Positions 44,817 through 53,450 of a DNA stretch of 64,000 bases are shown here, in pieces. The stretch is taken from contig NZ_PGFE01000002.1 of assembly GCF_002797595.1 (NCBI RefSeq), forward strand, positions 62,001 through 126,000, read 5' to 3'. Made by a program: the position numbers and the translations under genes. Below the pieces are notes generated by a model, which saw nothing but the letters and a program-made list of their open reading frames with translations, searched no databases and was not told the origin of the DNA. This DNA comes from Sediminihabitans luteus (GTDB lineage: Bacteria; Actinomycetota; Actinomycetes; Actinomycetales; Cellulomonadaceae). Position 1 is the stretch's first letter; every line of letters starts with the position of its first letter.

Positions 44817-45164
44817 ATGACTGAGGTCCACGCGCACGCCGCGCTGCGGCATCGCGTCGGCCTGCTCGCGCTCGCGGCGTCGGTGTGGGTCGTCGTGGCC
44901 TGGACCGTCGGCGGGCCGACCACCCAGGACCTCGTGGTGCTCCTCGTCGGCGCGGCCGTGCTCGTCGTCGGGCTCGCCGTGCTCGGGCTTACAGCCCGCA
45001 CGGCCTCGTGGGCCCGCGCCGTCCGCGCCGTCGCTCCGGTGTCGGACGGCGGCCCCGGGCACCTCCCCGCAGGTGACCACCCGGCGCCCGCAGCACCGCT
45101 CCTGCCGGGCACGGTGCGCGCCCGGGCACCCGGGCGGTCGGTCCGCCGACCCCGCACGCCCTGA
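44817..45164 (+). CDS. Small two-helix membrane protein, unknown function
   Basis: A 115-residue protein with two predicted transmembrane helices (VGLLALAASVWVVVAWTV; LVVLLVGAAVLVVGLAVLGL) joined by a short GGPTTQD turn, then a ~50-residue basic, Pro-rich cytoplasmic tail. Not a family I can name with confidence; it loosely recalls actinobacterial DUF6412. GAGGAG precedes the ATG. The gene is divergent from the signal-less chitinase with 105 nt between starts. Its size and two-helix layout resemble small holins, but the resemblance is weak. Confidence 0.6.
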   Translation: MTEVHAHAALRHRVGLLALAASVWVVVAWTVGGPTTQDLVVLLVGAAVLVVGLAVLGLTARTASWARAVRAVAPVSDGGPGHLPAGDHPAPAAPLLPGTVRARAPGRSVRRPRTP

Positions 45165-45218
45165 CCGGGGCCGCCGGGGTCGTGACAGCGCCCCGACCGT
45201 GCGACCCCAGGACCCGAC

Positions 45219-45992
45219 ATGCCCCGGCACCTCCCGCGTTCCCTGCACCCCCATCGTTCCCTGATCGGCCTCCGCTCTCGCCCTGAGCCACGGCGAGAGC
45301 GACCTGGCGCCGACCCCGACGTCGGCACGGGCCCCGTGCTGCGACTCGACGGGCTCCTTGCCGGTCACGACGGCGTCGCGCACTGCCCGGCGGTGAGCCT
45401 CGATCTGCATCCCGGTGAGGTCTGCGCCGTCGTCGGCGCGAACGGCACCGGCAAGTCGACGCTGCTGCGGACCGTGCTCGGGCATCTGCCACCCGTCGCG
45501 GGTGCTGCGCTCCTCGACGGTCACGCCGTCGACGAGACTGATCCGAGGTTCCGGCGGGCCGTCGCCGGCGTCCTCGACGACGACGCGTACCTGACCGAGC
45601 TCACGGTCGCCGAGCACGTCGGGCTCGTCGCGAGCGCGCACGGGTGCGACGCCGAGAGCGCCGGCTGGCTCGAACGGCTCGGCCTCGCGCCCGTGGCGCA
45701 CGAGCACCCGGACGTGCTGTCCTCGGGACAGCGTCGACGGCTCCTGCTCGCCGCCGCGTTCGTGCGCCCCAGCCGGGTGCTCGTGCTCGACGAGCCCGAG
45801 CAGCGGCTCGACGCCGCAGGGCGCGATCTCGTGCGGCGCGAGATCCGGGCACGCGCGCGCGCCGGGGCAGCGGTCCTCCTCGCGACGCACGACTCGCGGC
45901 TCGTCGCCGACGCCACCACCACGCTCGTGATCGCCGACGCTGCGACCCCGCTCCCGGCGTCCGACGCGATCGAGCGGATGCGCTCGTGGTGA
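45219..45992 (+). CDS. ABC transporter ATP-binding protein
   Basis: A 257-residue ATPase with Walker A GANGTGKST, the signature LSSGQRRRL and Walker B VLVLDEPE, plus an H-loop in ATHDSRLV. The ATG at 45219 gives a ~39-residue basic extension; GTG 45336 would start at the usual beta-strand (VLRLDGLLAGHDG) and may be the true start. It overlaps the permease gene by 4 nt (GTGA). The substrate is unknown. The pair resembles exporters of unknown drugs or peptides. Confidence 0.87.
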   Translation: MPRHLPRSLHPHRSLIGLRSRPEPRRERPGADPDVGTGPVLRLDGLLAGHDGVAHCPAVSLDLHPGEVCAVVGANGTGKSTLLRTVLGHLPPVAGAALLDGHAVDETDPRFRRAVAGVLDDDAYLTELTVAEHVGLVASAHGCDAESAGWLERLGLAPVAHEHPDVLSSGQRRRLLLAAAFVRPSRVLVLDEPEQRLDAAGRDLVRREIRARARAGAAVLLATHDSRLVADATTTLVIADAATPLPASDAIERMRSW

Positions 45993-47455
45993 GCGACCCG
46001 GGGGCGGCGCGCGCCGTCCGACGGGCGGGCACCCTGCGTCGTCCGCGGCCCGGGGGAACCGATCTGCTCGCGGTGGTCGTGACCGGCGCGCTCCTGCTCG
46101 GGACCGCGGGGAGCGTCGTCGTCGCCGGCGCGCGGCAGGTGGCGGGCGCGCGCGCCTGGTCGTCGGGAGCAGTGCCTGCGGGTGAGGTGCCTGCGGGCAC
46201 CGTGCTCGCGGGCGCCGTGCTCGTGGGCGTGGCGCTCGCGTGCGTCGCGCTCGGTGCGTTCCGCGCGGCCGGGCCCGTGGGGCTCTCCCGGGCGCAGGTC
46301 GTGTGGTGGCTCCCGCTGCCCGTCCCGCGCCGTGCGCTCCTGCTGCCGTCCGTCCTCGCGCGGCTCGGCCTCGTCGTGCTCGCCGCCGTGGTGCTCGCGG
46401 CGACCGTGCTGGTCGCCGCCGGAGCGCCCGCGCCCGTCGTCGTCGGCGGCAGCGTCGTGACCGGGGGAGTCGTCGTGCTCCTGCACGCGGTCGCGACGCT
46501 CGCCCAGATCGGCCCGGGCCGGGCGCGAGGCGCGCTCGACGCCGTGGTCGAGCTCGGCCCGCCGGTGGCGCTCGCGGTGCTCGTGCTGGCCGGCCTGGGA
46601 GCGGGGCTCGCGGGAACGCCTGTGCCCGCCGTGCTCGGTGCGGTCCCTGGTGGTGGGGGGAGTGCTGCCGTCGTGGGTTGCATCGCCCTCGCGGGCCTCG
46701 CAGTGGTCGTTCTCGCCCTCGTGACCGAGGCGGTCGCCCTCGCACGCCTCGACCGCGCCTCCGTGGCAGCGCTCGCCGCAGCGGCCGGAGCGCGCGAGCG
46801 TCACCACACCGACCTGATGTCGATGCGGGCGTCCGCCGTCCGCCGTCCGCCCGCGCGACCCCGGGCCGGCGCTCTCGGTCGCACGACGGCCCGGCCGTGG
46901 CGGCGAGGCCCCGCGTGGGCGCTCCTGCGCGCGCACCGGCTCGCGTGGGCCCGACGTCGGGTGGTGCCCTCGTTGCTCACGGCGGCCTTGGTCCCCGCCG
47001 TCGTGGCGGGGTCCGGCGTGACGCAGGGGTCGACTCCTCTCTTCGTGTTCGCCGTCGCCGCCGCGACGCTCCGCGCCGTCACGCTCGCGGGCGTCGGCGC
47101 CCGGACGATCGCCGAGTCACCGGCGTTCGCGGCGCACGTCCCGCTGCGCCCCCGCGCGGCCGCCGGGCTCGCGGCGGTGGTCCCGGGCGTCGTCCTGCTC
47201 GCGTGGACGGTCGTGACCACCGGACTGCTCACCCTCGTCGGGCTCCCCGTGCCCGGTCCGGCCGCGCTCGTGCCGCTCGCCGCCGGACTCTCCGTCGCCG
47301 CCGTGCGCGGTGCCACCCGGGGCGAGCCCGACTGGTCCGCGCCGCTGCTCGCGACCCCTGCGGGCGGGCTGCCGTGGGGATGGGTCGTCTGGTGCGCGCG
47401 CGGGCGCGTCGAGGCGCTCGCGGTCCTCGGGGCCGCGGTGGCGCTCGCGGCGTGA
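45989..47455 (+). CDS. ABC-type membrane permease (possibly DUF6297 family)
   Basis: A 488-residue protein with about ten to twelve hydrophobic segments, in two halves separated by a hydrophilic basic stretch (ARERHHTDLMSMRASAVRRPP). It is presumably the permease for the ATPase encoded directly upstream. GTG starts at 45986 and 45989 are both possible; 45989 gives the 4-nt overlap. The layout recalls the DUF6297 family, but I could not confirm this. The exported substrate is unknown. Confidence 0.7.
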   Translation: MSDPGAARAVRRAGTLRRPRPGGTDLLAVVVTGALLLGTAGSVVVAGARQVAGARAWSSGAVPAGEVPAGTVLAGAVLVGVALACVALGAFRAAGPVGLSRAQVVWWLPLPVPRRALLLPSVLARLGLVVLAAVVLAATVLVAAGAPAPVVVGGSVVTGGVVVLLHAVATLAQIGPGRARGALDAVVELGPPVALAVLVLAGLGAGLAGTPVPAVLGAVPGGGGSAAVVGCIALAGLAVVVLALVTEAVALARLDRASVAALAAAAGARERHHTDLMSMRASAVRRPPARPRAGALGRTTARPWRRGPAWALLRAHRLAWARRRVVPSLLTAALVPAVVAGSGVTQGSTPLFVFAVAAATLRAVTLAGVGARTIAESPAFAAHVPLRPRAAAGLAAVVPGVVLLAWTVVTTGLLTLVGLPVPGPAALVPLAAGLSVAAVRGATRGEPDWSAPLLATPAGGLPWGWVVWCARGRVEALAVLGAAVALAA

Positions 47456-47531
47456 CGACGCTGCGGGTGACGGCGCTGCGGGGTGACGCGCGTGACAGCC
47501 CCTGACCGCACCGCAAGGGCGGAGCCGCTGC

Positions 47532-47649
47532 TAGCCTGGGTCACCTGCTCAGCCCCCATGGCACGAGGAGGTCGGCGCCACAACGCGCGCCGGTCCGAGG
47601 CTTGAAACCTCCAGCGACTTCGCACGTCTGAAGCCCTGGAGGTTTCTTC
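47532..47649 (+). promoter_or_regulatory. Leader-peptide attenuator of the MFS exporter gene
   Basis: Candidate -10 TAGCCT (47532-47537) is followed by a 15-codon uORF (47558-47605) and a hairpin whose arms GAAACCTCCAG (47604-47614) and CTGGAGGTTTC (47636-47646) pair perfectly. An inner CTTC/GAAG stem tightens it. The right arm contains the GGAGG ribosome-binding site of the exporter, and the uORF stop codon touches the left arm. GGAGGT inside the uORF (47567-47572) could pair with the ACCTCC of the left arm as an alternative. This layout fits ribosome-stalling control of translation, as for erm genes. Confidence 0.7.
47558..47605 (+). CDS. Leader peptide MARGGRRHNARRSEA
   Basis: ATG to TGA, 15 codons, with five arginines. 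It begins 20 nt after a -10 box and ends at the edge of the hairpin that hides the ribosome-binding site of the exporter. No strong Shine-Dalgarno sequence precedes it. It may be a regulatory uORF whose translation status decides whether the exporter is made. Confidence 0.55.
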   Translation: MARGGRRHNARRSEA

Positions 47650-49134
47650 ATGTCCACGCCCGGAACTCCGTCCCTCTCGCCGCAGGCGAGCACCGAGCAC
47701 ATCCGCCGACGATGGTGGATCCTCGCGGTCCTGTCCCTGACCCAGCTCGTCGTGGTGCTCGACGGCACGATCGTCAACATCGCGCTGCCGCAGGCGCAGG
47801 CCGAGCTCGGGATGTCCGACGCCCAGCGCCAGTGGGTCGTGACCGCGTACGCGCTCGTGTTCGGCGCGCTCCTGCTGCTCGGCGGGCGCGTCGCCGACTA
47901 CTGGGGCCGGCGCCGGGCCTTCCTCGTGGGGCTCGTCGGGTTCGGCCTCGCCTCGGCGTGGGGCGGCCTCGCACAGTCGGGTGGCGAGCTCGTCGCCGCG
48001 CGCGGCCTGCAGGGGCTGTTCGCGGCGTTGCTCGCGCCCGCCGCGCTGGGGCTGCTCACCGTCACGTTCGCCTCGGGGCGCGACCGCAACGTCGCGTTCG
48101 CGGTCTACGGGGCGATCGGCGGCGGGGGAGCGGCCGTCGGCCTGCTGCTCGGCGGCGTGCTCACCCAGTACGCGGACTGGCGCTGGTGTCTCCTCGTCAA
48201 CATCGTCTTCGCGATCGTGGGGCTCGTCGGCGGGCTCGTGCTGCTGACCGAGAGCAAGGCCGAGGGCGACAACCGTTACGACCTGTGGGGCGCCGTCGCC
48301 GCGATCGGCGGGCTCGGCTCGCTCGTGTACGGGTTCACGCTCGCGGAGGACGGGTGGGCGGAGCCCGGCACGATCGGGTTCCTCGCCCTCGGGGTGGTGC
48401 TGCTCGCGCTGTTCGTGCTCGTCGAGTCGCGGGTCGACCAGCCGCTGCTGCCGCTGCGCGTCGTCGCGCACCGGGTGCGTGCCGGGGCGTTCGTCGTGCA
48501 GGCTCTGATCGGCAGCGTGCTCATCGGCGCAACCCTCTACCTCACGTTCCACCTGCAGATCGTCATGGGCATGTCGCCGCTCGCGTCGGGCCTCGCGAAC
48601 GTCGCGATGACCGTCGTCATCATCCTCGCGGTGCCCGCGGTCACGAACCTGCTGCCGAAGATCGGGCCGCGACCGCTGATGATCGCCGGCCCGCTGATCG
48701 CCGCCGTCGGCCTGTTCTACCTGAGCGGCATCAGCCCGGAGGGCAGCTACGCCGTCGAGGTGCTGCCCGCGCTGCTCGTGCTCGGCCTCGGCCTGTCGTT
48801 CGTGCTCGTGCCCCTGCAGAACCTCGCGCTGACCGGCGTCGCGCCGCACGACGCGGGCGCCGCCGCCGCGACGGTCAACGCCGCACTGCAGATCGGCGGG
48901 TCGATCGGTGTCGCCGTCTTCACGGTCGTCTACACGCGTGCGTCCGACGCCGCGTTCGCGGACGGCGCCGCCCCCGCCGCCGCACTGACCGACGGTTACT
49001 CGGCGACGTTCGTCGCCGCCGGGATCGCGATGGTCGTCGCCGCGCTCGTGGCGGCGCTCATGATCCGCGGCACGAAGTCCGACCTGCTGCCGCAGGGCGA
49101 CGACGACGCCGCGCGGGTCGTGCACGTCGGCTGA
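47650..49134 (+). CDS. MFS transporter, DHA2 family multidrug exporter
   Basis: A 494-residue protein with about 14 transmembrane helices, the DHA2 (14-TMS) drug:H+ antiporter layout. LDGTIVNIALPQAQAELG is motif D1 near residues 37-54, the loop motif GGRVADYWGRRRAFLVG is motif A near residue 80, and GGGGAAVGLLLGGVL is motif C. Substrates are not predictable, but the leader attenuator suggests induction by ribosome-targeting compounds. ATG start at 47650. The downstream hairpin (49143-49174) ends the unit. Confidence 0.9.
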   Translation: MSTPGTPSLSPQASTEHIRRRWWILAVLSLTQLVVVLDGTIVNIALPQAQAELGMSDAQRQWVVTAYALVFGALLLLGGRVADYWGRRRAFLVGLVGFGLASAWGGLAQSGGELVAARGLQGLFAALLAPAALGLLTVTFASGRDRNVAFAVYGAIGGGGAAVGLLLGGVLTQYADWRWCLLVNIVFAIVGLVGGLVLLTESKAEGDNRYDLWGAVAAIGGLGSLVYGFTLAEDGWAEPGTIGFLALGVVLLALFVLVESRVDQPLLPLRVVAHRVRAGAFVVQALIGSVLIGATLYLTFHLQIVMGMSPLASGLANVAMTVVIILAVPAVTNLLPKIGPRPLMIAGPLIAAVGLFYLSGISPEGSYAVEVLPALLVLGLGLSFVLVPLQNLALTGVAPHDAGAAAATVNAALQIGGSIGVAVFTVVYTRASDAAFADGAAPAAALTDGYSATFVAAGIAMVVAALVAALMIRGTKSDLLPQGDDDAARVVHVG

Positions 49135-49142
49135 CCGTGCCG

Positions 49143-49174
49143 GGTGCCGGGGTCAGGCGACTGACCCCGGCACC
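49143..49174. terminator. Hairpin between the MFS gene and the MBL-fold gene
   Basis: Arms at 49143-49156 and 49161-49174 are perfect 14-bp complements with a GCGA loop. It lies between convergent stops and has no U-tract. Confidence 0.65.
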
Positions 49175-49193
49175 GCGCGGGCGATCGTGCCGG

Positions 49194-50189
49194 TCAGGCG
49201 CCGCGCTTGGTGACCTCGCCCGCGCGCACGAGGTCGACCAGCATCGCCGTCTGCGCGAGCGCCGCCGCCCGGTGGAAGCCGACGAGCCCGTCCCAGCCCG
49301 CGGTCCACGTGAGCCGGGACGCGACGTCCCAGACGCTCGGCGGTGCGTCCGCGGCGGCGAGCACCGCGCGCACCTCGTCGAGCCGGCGGGTCTGGTGCGC
49401 GGCGAGCTCGGCACAGCGGGCGGCGAGCCCGCGGAACGGCGCGCCGTGGCCGGGGAGCACGAGGTGGTCGTCGTGCTGCGCGACCGCGGCGAGCGAGGCG
49501 AGGTAGTCGCCGAGCGGGTTGGTCGCGGTCGGTCCGCCGAGCCCGAGGCCGGGGTTCACCTCGGCCAGCACGTGGTCGCCGGTCCACAGCAGCCGGTCGG
49601 CGGCCGAGCGCAGGCACAGGTGCCCGCCCGTGTGCCCGGGGGTCCAGAGCACCCGCACGTCGCGCCCGGGGATCGCGAGCCGGTCGCCGTCGCGCAGCGG
49701 CACGTCGACGTCGACCCGTGGCGCAGGGCCGGAGACCTGCCGCACGGCGTCGACCTCGGCACGCAGCGCGACGGGCACGCCCCACGCGGCGGCGTCCCCG
49801 CCGAGCGTCCCACGCCCGGTCGCGAGGGCCGCCATACCCGCAACTTCGGCCTCGTGCATCGCGACGCTCGCCCCCGACGCGGCCCGGAGGCGGTCGACGA
49901 GCCCGAGGTGGTCGGGGTGCAGGTGCGTGACGACGACCGAGACCACGTCCTCGACGCGCGCGCCCGCCGTGCGCAGTCCCGCGACGAGGGCGTCCCAGCC
50001 CGGCCCCGAGTCCTGGCCGGGGTCGACGACGTGGACGCCGTCCGCGTCGTCCGACACGAGGTAGGCCAGGGACCAGGGCAGGGGAGCGCCGGGCATGGGC
50101 ACGGGGACGCACCACACGCCGTCCGCGACCTCGGTCACGGGTGGGAGGGTCACGGGCGGGAACTCCTCGGGCGGGAACGGCTCGGTCAC
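49194..50189 (-). CDS. MBL-fold metallo-hydrolase
   Basis: A 331-residue metallo-beta-lactamase-fold protein. The metal-binding motif HLHPDH (VVTHLHPDHLGLVDRL) is near residue 90, a second His lies in WTPGHTGGHLCLR, and an Asp in LLWTGDHVLAEVNPG and a His in VLPGHGAPF follow. It resembles the glyoxalase II-like hydrolases with an added C-terminal helical domain. Substrate unknown. The GTG start overlaps the upstream cyclase-like gene (GTGA), so the two form an operon and may act on the same metabolite. Confidence 0.85.
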   Translation of the reverse strand: MTEPFPPEEFPPVTLPPVTEVADGVWCVPVPMPGAPLPWSLAYLVSDDADGVHVVDPGQDSGPGWDALVAGLRTAGARVEDVVSVVVTHLHPDHLGLVDRLRAASGASVAMHEAEVAGMAALATGRGTLGGDAAAWGVPVALRAEVDAVRQVSGPAPRVDVDVPLRDGDRLAIPGRDVRVLWTPGHTGGHLCLRSAADRLLWTGDHVLAEVNPGLGLGGPTATNPLGDYLASLAAVAQHDDHLVLPGHGAPFRGLAARCAELAAHQTRRLDEVRAVLAAADAPPSVWDVASRLTWTAGWDGLVGFHRAAALAQTAMLVDLVRAGEVTKRGA

Positions 50190-51163
50190 GAGGCCTCTCC
50201 GTCCCACCAGTCGAGGACGACCGTGCCGTAGTACGTCAGCCAGGGGGAGGGCTCGCCCTCGGGGACGTCGACGGGGAACCAGACGCGCCCCGCCCAGGGG
50301 CGTCCCTGCAGCCACGTGCCCTCGGGCGTGCGCGCGGCGCGGATCATCTCGATCGCGTCGGCGGCGCGCGGGTCGGGCGGCGTGCCGTCGTGCAGGGACG
50401 CCTCGCGCAGGTGCACGGCCGCGTTGAGCACGCTGTAGTACGCCCGGAACGGGTAGGTGAACCGCGTGGTCCACCCGGCGACGGGCTCGCCCGTCGACAG
50501 CCGGCGGAACAGGCCGCGCTCGAGCAGGTACTCCTCGCCCGAGCGCCGGGCCGCGCGCACCTCGTCGTCGCCGCCGACCGCGCGCTCGTACCAGAGCAGC
50601 CCCTTGAGCGTGTTGAGCGTCGAGTGGAACGACGAACGCACCGAGCCCTCGACCCACTCGCAGTTCCAGCCGCCGTCGGGCAGGCGTCGGCGCAGCATCT
50701 CGGCGCGCAGCGCGCTCACGTTCGCACCGAGCCACACGCCGTTGGCGAGGGTCCACGCGTTGATGCAGCAGTCGACCTCGCCGCCCCAGTACGGCAGGTC
50801 GTCGTACTCCCAGCGGCAGGTCGCGTCGAGCTTCTCGGCCGTACGGCGCGCGCGCAGCACCTCGGCGTCCACGCCCCACTCGCGCAGCGCGTTGAGCGAC
50901 CACGTCGTCGCGGTGAACGGCTGCCAGGCGCCGGACTGGGCCTCGGGGCTCTCGGGCCCGAAGTCCGCGGGGAAGAACGCGCCGCCGGCCCACCGGCCGT
51001 CGTCGTCCTGGTGCGCGAGCATCCGGGCGCCGAACCCCTCCGTGGCGACGCGCGCCCGCGTCGCGCGCCACACCTCGGGCGGCGCGTGCACGACGTCGCG
51101 CTCGACCTGCCAGCGCAGCGCCGGGTCGGTGTCCAGGAGCCAGCGGACGTCGCGGGTGCTCAT
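50186..51163 (-). CDS. Terpenoid cyclase-like alpha/alpha-toroid protein
   Basis: A 325-residue protein with the alpha-alpha toroid fold shared by squalene-hopene cyclases and protein prenyltransferases; databases often label such proteins squalene cyclase. Visible features include QDDDGRWAGGAFFPADF, WSLNALREWG, LRRRLPDGGWNCEW (a QW-like repeat) and TPEGTWLQGRPW. The length is half that of a true hopene cyclase and no DxDD motif is present, so it is probably not a cyclase. Coupled by 4 nt to the MBL-fold gene. Confidence 0.75.
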   Translation of the reverse strand: MSTRDVRWLLDTDPALRWQVERDVVHAPPEVWRATRARVATEGFGARMLAHQDDDGRWAGGAFFPADFGPESPEAQSGAWQPFTATTWSLNALREWGVDAEVLRARRTAEKLDATCRWEYDDLPYWGGEVDCCINAWTLANGVWLGANVSALRAEMLRRRLPDGGWNCEWVEGSVRSSFHSTLNTLKGLLWYERAVGGDDEVRAARRSGEEYLLERGLFRRLSTGEPVAGWTTRFTYPFRAYYSVLNAAVHLREASLHDGTPPDPRAADAIEMIRAARTPEGTWLQGRPWAGRVWFPVDVPEGEPSPWLTYYGTVVLDWWDGEAS

Positions 51164-51193
51164 GCGACCGAGACTACGACCGGGGTGCGACGC

Positions 51194-51781
51194 TCACCGC
51201 TCGTGCGGGCCGCGGCCCGTGGCGAGCTGCGCCACGACACGCTCGATCCGCCGCGCCTGCGTCGCCGGGTTCGCCGCCGTGACCACGGGGTGCAGGACGC
51301 CGTAGCGGTTGGCCGCGTCGAGCCGGGCGAACGTCGCGGCGGCCTCGGGCGACGCCTCGAGCGCCGCGGCGAGGGCGGGCGGCACCTGGATCGTCGCCGA
51401 CCCGGCGTACGCGCGGTCCCACCGTCCGTCGGCCTGCGCGCGCTCGACCTCCGCACGCCCGCGCGCCCGCATGCGCCCGGCCTCCTCGAGCCGCGCGACG
51501 TGCTCGACGTTGCGCGCCGACCACATGCTCGCCCGGCGGCGCGGCGTGAACCGCTGCAGGAACGTCGCCGCGTCACGACTGCGCTTCTGTCCGTCTATCC
51601 ACCCGCTGCACAGGGCCTCGTCGAGCGCCTGCGCGTACGACAACGACGTGGGGGAGGTCGTGCCCTTCTTCGCCAGGACGAGCCACACGCCGTCTGACGT
51701 CTCCTCGTGCTCGTCGAGCCAGGCCCGCCACGCGGCGACGTCGGGCACGATCAGCAGGTCGGGGAGGTCGGCGGTGGCCAC
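51194..51781 (-). CDS. YdeI/OmpD-associated family protein
   Basis: A 195-residue protein of the YdeI (bacteriocin-protection) family. [35 protein letters not shown] at the N-terminus, [51 protein letters not shown] in the middle and a C-terminal DUF1905-like tail follow the family. Family role is poorly known (linked to polymyxin B resistance in Salmonella). It lies 30 nt upstream of the cyclase-like gene on the same strand and is divergent from lpdA. Confidence 0.85.
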   Translation of the reverse strand: MATADLPDLLIVPDVAAWRAWLDEHEETSDGVWLVLAKKGTTSPTSLSYAQALDEALCSGWIDGQKRSRDAATFLQRFTPRRRASMWSARNVEHVARLEEAGRMRARGRAEVERAQADGRWDRAYAGSATIQVPPALAAALEASPEAAATFARLDAANRYGVLHPVVTAANPATQARRIERVVAQLATGRGPHER

Positions 51782-51835
51782 GAGGCCAGTATGTCGCGTC
51801 GCTCACGTTGCCGGGCACCGGCCCGCCGGGCGCCC

Positions 51836-51841
51836 TAGGCT
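51836..51841 (+). promoter_or_regulatory. Leaderless -10 box of lpdA (TAGGCT)
   Basis: TAGGCT ends 7 nt before the lpdA ATG, and no Shine-Dalgarno sequence is present. Confidence 0.5.
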
Positions 51842-51848
51842 CGCAGGC

Positions 51849-53246
51849 ATGACCTCACACTTCGACGTCGTCGTCCTCGGTGCGGGCCCCGGTGGGTACG
51901 TGGCCGCCATCCGCGCAGCGCAGCTCGGTCTCTCGGTCGCCGTGATCGAGGAGAAGTACTGGGGCGGGGTGTGCCTCAACGTCGGGTGCATCCCGTCGAA
52001 GGCGCTGCTGCGCAACGCCGAGCTCGCGCACATCTTCACGCACCAGGCGAAGACCTTCGGGATCTCCGGCACCGCCGAGTTCGACTTCGGGGCGGCGTTC
52101 GACCGCTCGCGCAAGGTCGCCGACGGGCGCGTCAAGGGCGTGCACTACCTCATGAAGAAGAACGGCATCACCGAGATCGACGGGCGCGGCACGTTCCGCG
52201 ACGCGCGCACCATCGAGGTCGCGACCGCGGACGGCGTGCAGACCGTCACGTTCGGCGACGTGATCATCGCGACCGGCTCGAAGGTCCGCCTGCTGCCCGG
52301 GGTCGAGCTGTCCGACAACGTCGTGACGTACGAGAAGCAGATCCTCACCGCCGACCTCCCCAAGCGCATGGCGATCGTCGGCGCGGGCGCGATCGGCATG
52401 GAGTTCGCGTACGTGCTGCGCAACTACGGCGTCGACGTCACGATCATCGAGTTCCTCGACCGGGCGCTGCCCAACGAGGACCCGGACGTGTCGAAGGAGA
52501 TCACCAAGCAGTACAAGAAGATCGGCGTGCCGATCCTCACCTCGACCAAGGTCGAGACCGTCGTCGACCACGGCACGTCCGTGACCGTCACCTACACGGG
52601 GTCGGACGGCGCAGCCGGCGTCCTCGAGGTCGACCGGGTGCTCATGTCGGTCGGCTTCGCACCGAACGTGCAGGGCTTCGGGCTCGAGAACACGGGCGTC
52701 GAGCTCACCGAGCGCGGCGCGATCGCGATCGACGAGCGCATGCGCACCACCGTCGAGCACGTGTACGCGATCGGCGACGTCACCGCCAAGCTCATGCTCG
52801 CGCACGTCGCCGAGGCCCAGGGCGTGGTCGCCGCCGAGACCATCGGCGGCGCCGAGACTCAGGAGCTCGGCGACTACCGGATGATGCCGCGCGCGACGTT
52901 CTGCCAGCCGCAGGTCGCGAGCTTCGGGCTCACGCAGGCCCAGGCCGAGGCCGAAGGGCACGACGTCAAGGTCGTCACGTTCCCGTTCACCGCCAACGGC
53001 AAGGCGCACGGCCTCGGCGAGCCCACCGGGTTCGTCAAGATGATCGCCGACGCCCAGTACGGCGAGCTGCTCGGGGCGCACATGATCGGCCCCGACGTCT
53101 CCGAGCTGCTGCCCGAGCTCACGCTCGCCCAGAAGTGGGACCTCACGGCCACCGAGCTCGCGCGCAACGTGCACACGCACCCGACGCTCAGCGAGGCGCT
53201 GCAGGAGGGGTTCCACGGGCTGACGGGGCACATGATCAACCTCTGA
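51849..53246 (+). CDS. lpdA: Dihydrolipoyl dehydrogenase
   Basis: E3 component of 2-oxoacid dehydrogenase complexes, reoxidising dihydrolipoamide with NAD+. The 465 residues show FAD-binding [19 protein letters not shown] at the start, the redox disulfide [15 protein letters not shown] (about residues 41-55), NAD-binding [20 protein letters not shown], the second FAD motif [21 protein letters not shown] and the active-site pair [12 protein letters not shown]. It is followed by a hairpin terminator. No other complex genes are nearby. Confidence 0.96.
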   Translation: MTSHFDVVVLGAGPGGYVAAIRAAQLGLSVAVIEEKYWGGVCLNVGCIPSKALLRNAELAHIFTHQAKTFGISGTAEFDFGAAFDRSRKVADGRVKGVHYLMKKNGITEIDGRGTFRDARTIEVATADGVQTVTFGDVIIATGSKVRLLPGVELSDNVVTYEKQILTADLPKRMAIVGAGAIGMEFAYVLRNYGVDVTIIEFLDRALPNEDPDVSKEITKQYKKIGVPILTSTKVETVVDHGTSVTVTYTGSDGAAGVLEVDRVLMSVGFAPNVQGFGLENTGVELTERGAIAIDERMRTTVEHVYAIGDVTAKLMLAHVAEAQGVVAAETIGGAETQELGDYRMMPRATFCQPQVASFGLTQAQAEAEGHDVKVVTFPFTANGKAHGLGEPTGFVKMIADAQYGELLGAHMIGPDVSELLPELTLAQKWDLTATELARNVHTHPTLSEALQEGFHGLTGHMINL

Positions 53247-53285
53247 CCGCCGGGGACGGAACGGGCAGGTTCGTCGGTCCTGGTG

Positions 53286-53326
53286 AGAGGCCTTGACCTG
53301 CGGTGTCGCCGCGGGTCAAGGCCTCT
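53286..53326 (+). terminator. Terminator of lpdA
   Basis: Arms at 53286-53298 and 53314-53326 are perfect 13-bp complements, followed by a short pyrimidine stretch. I take this as the left limit of the accessory block that follows. Confidence 0.65.
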
Positions 53327-53450
53327 TGCTGTGCCGCGGTCAGGGTGGACGGCCGGGGTCGGGCAGAGATGGCTTCGGCATGTGCTCGTCCGAGCGCTCG
53401 GTGGCTTGGCGTGCTTCCATGACCTGGAGGTCGACGCGAAGGAGGTCGCC

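Noticed and set aside
47456-47530. Direct repeats GCTGCGGGTGAC/GCTGCGGGGTGAC after the ABC permease gene
   Set aside because: They are short and imperfect, with no clear role. Not listed as a feature.
42143-53250. Integrated element starting at tRNA-Ala
   Set aside because: No integrase, no repeat of the tRNA 3' end downstream was found by eye, and intervening genes look chromosomal.
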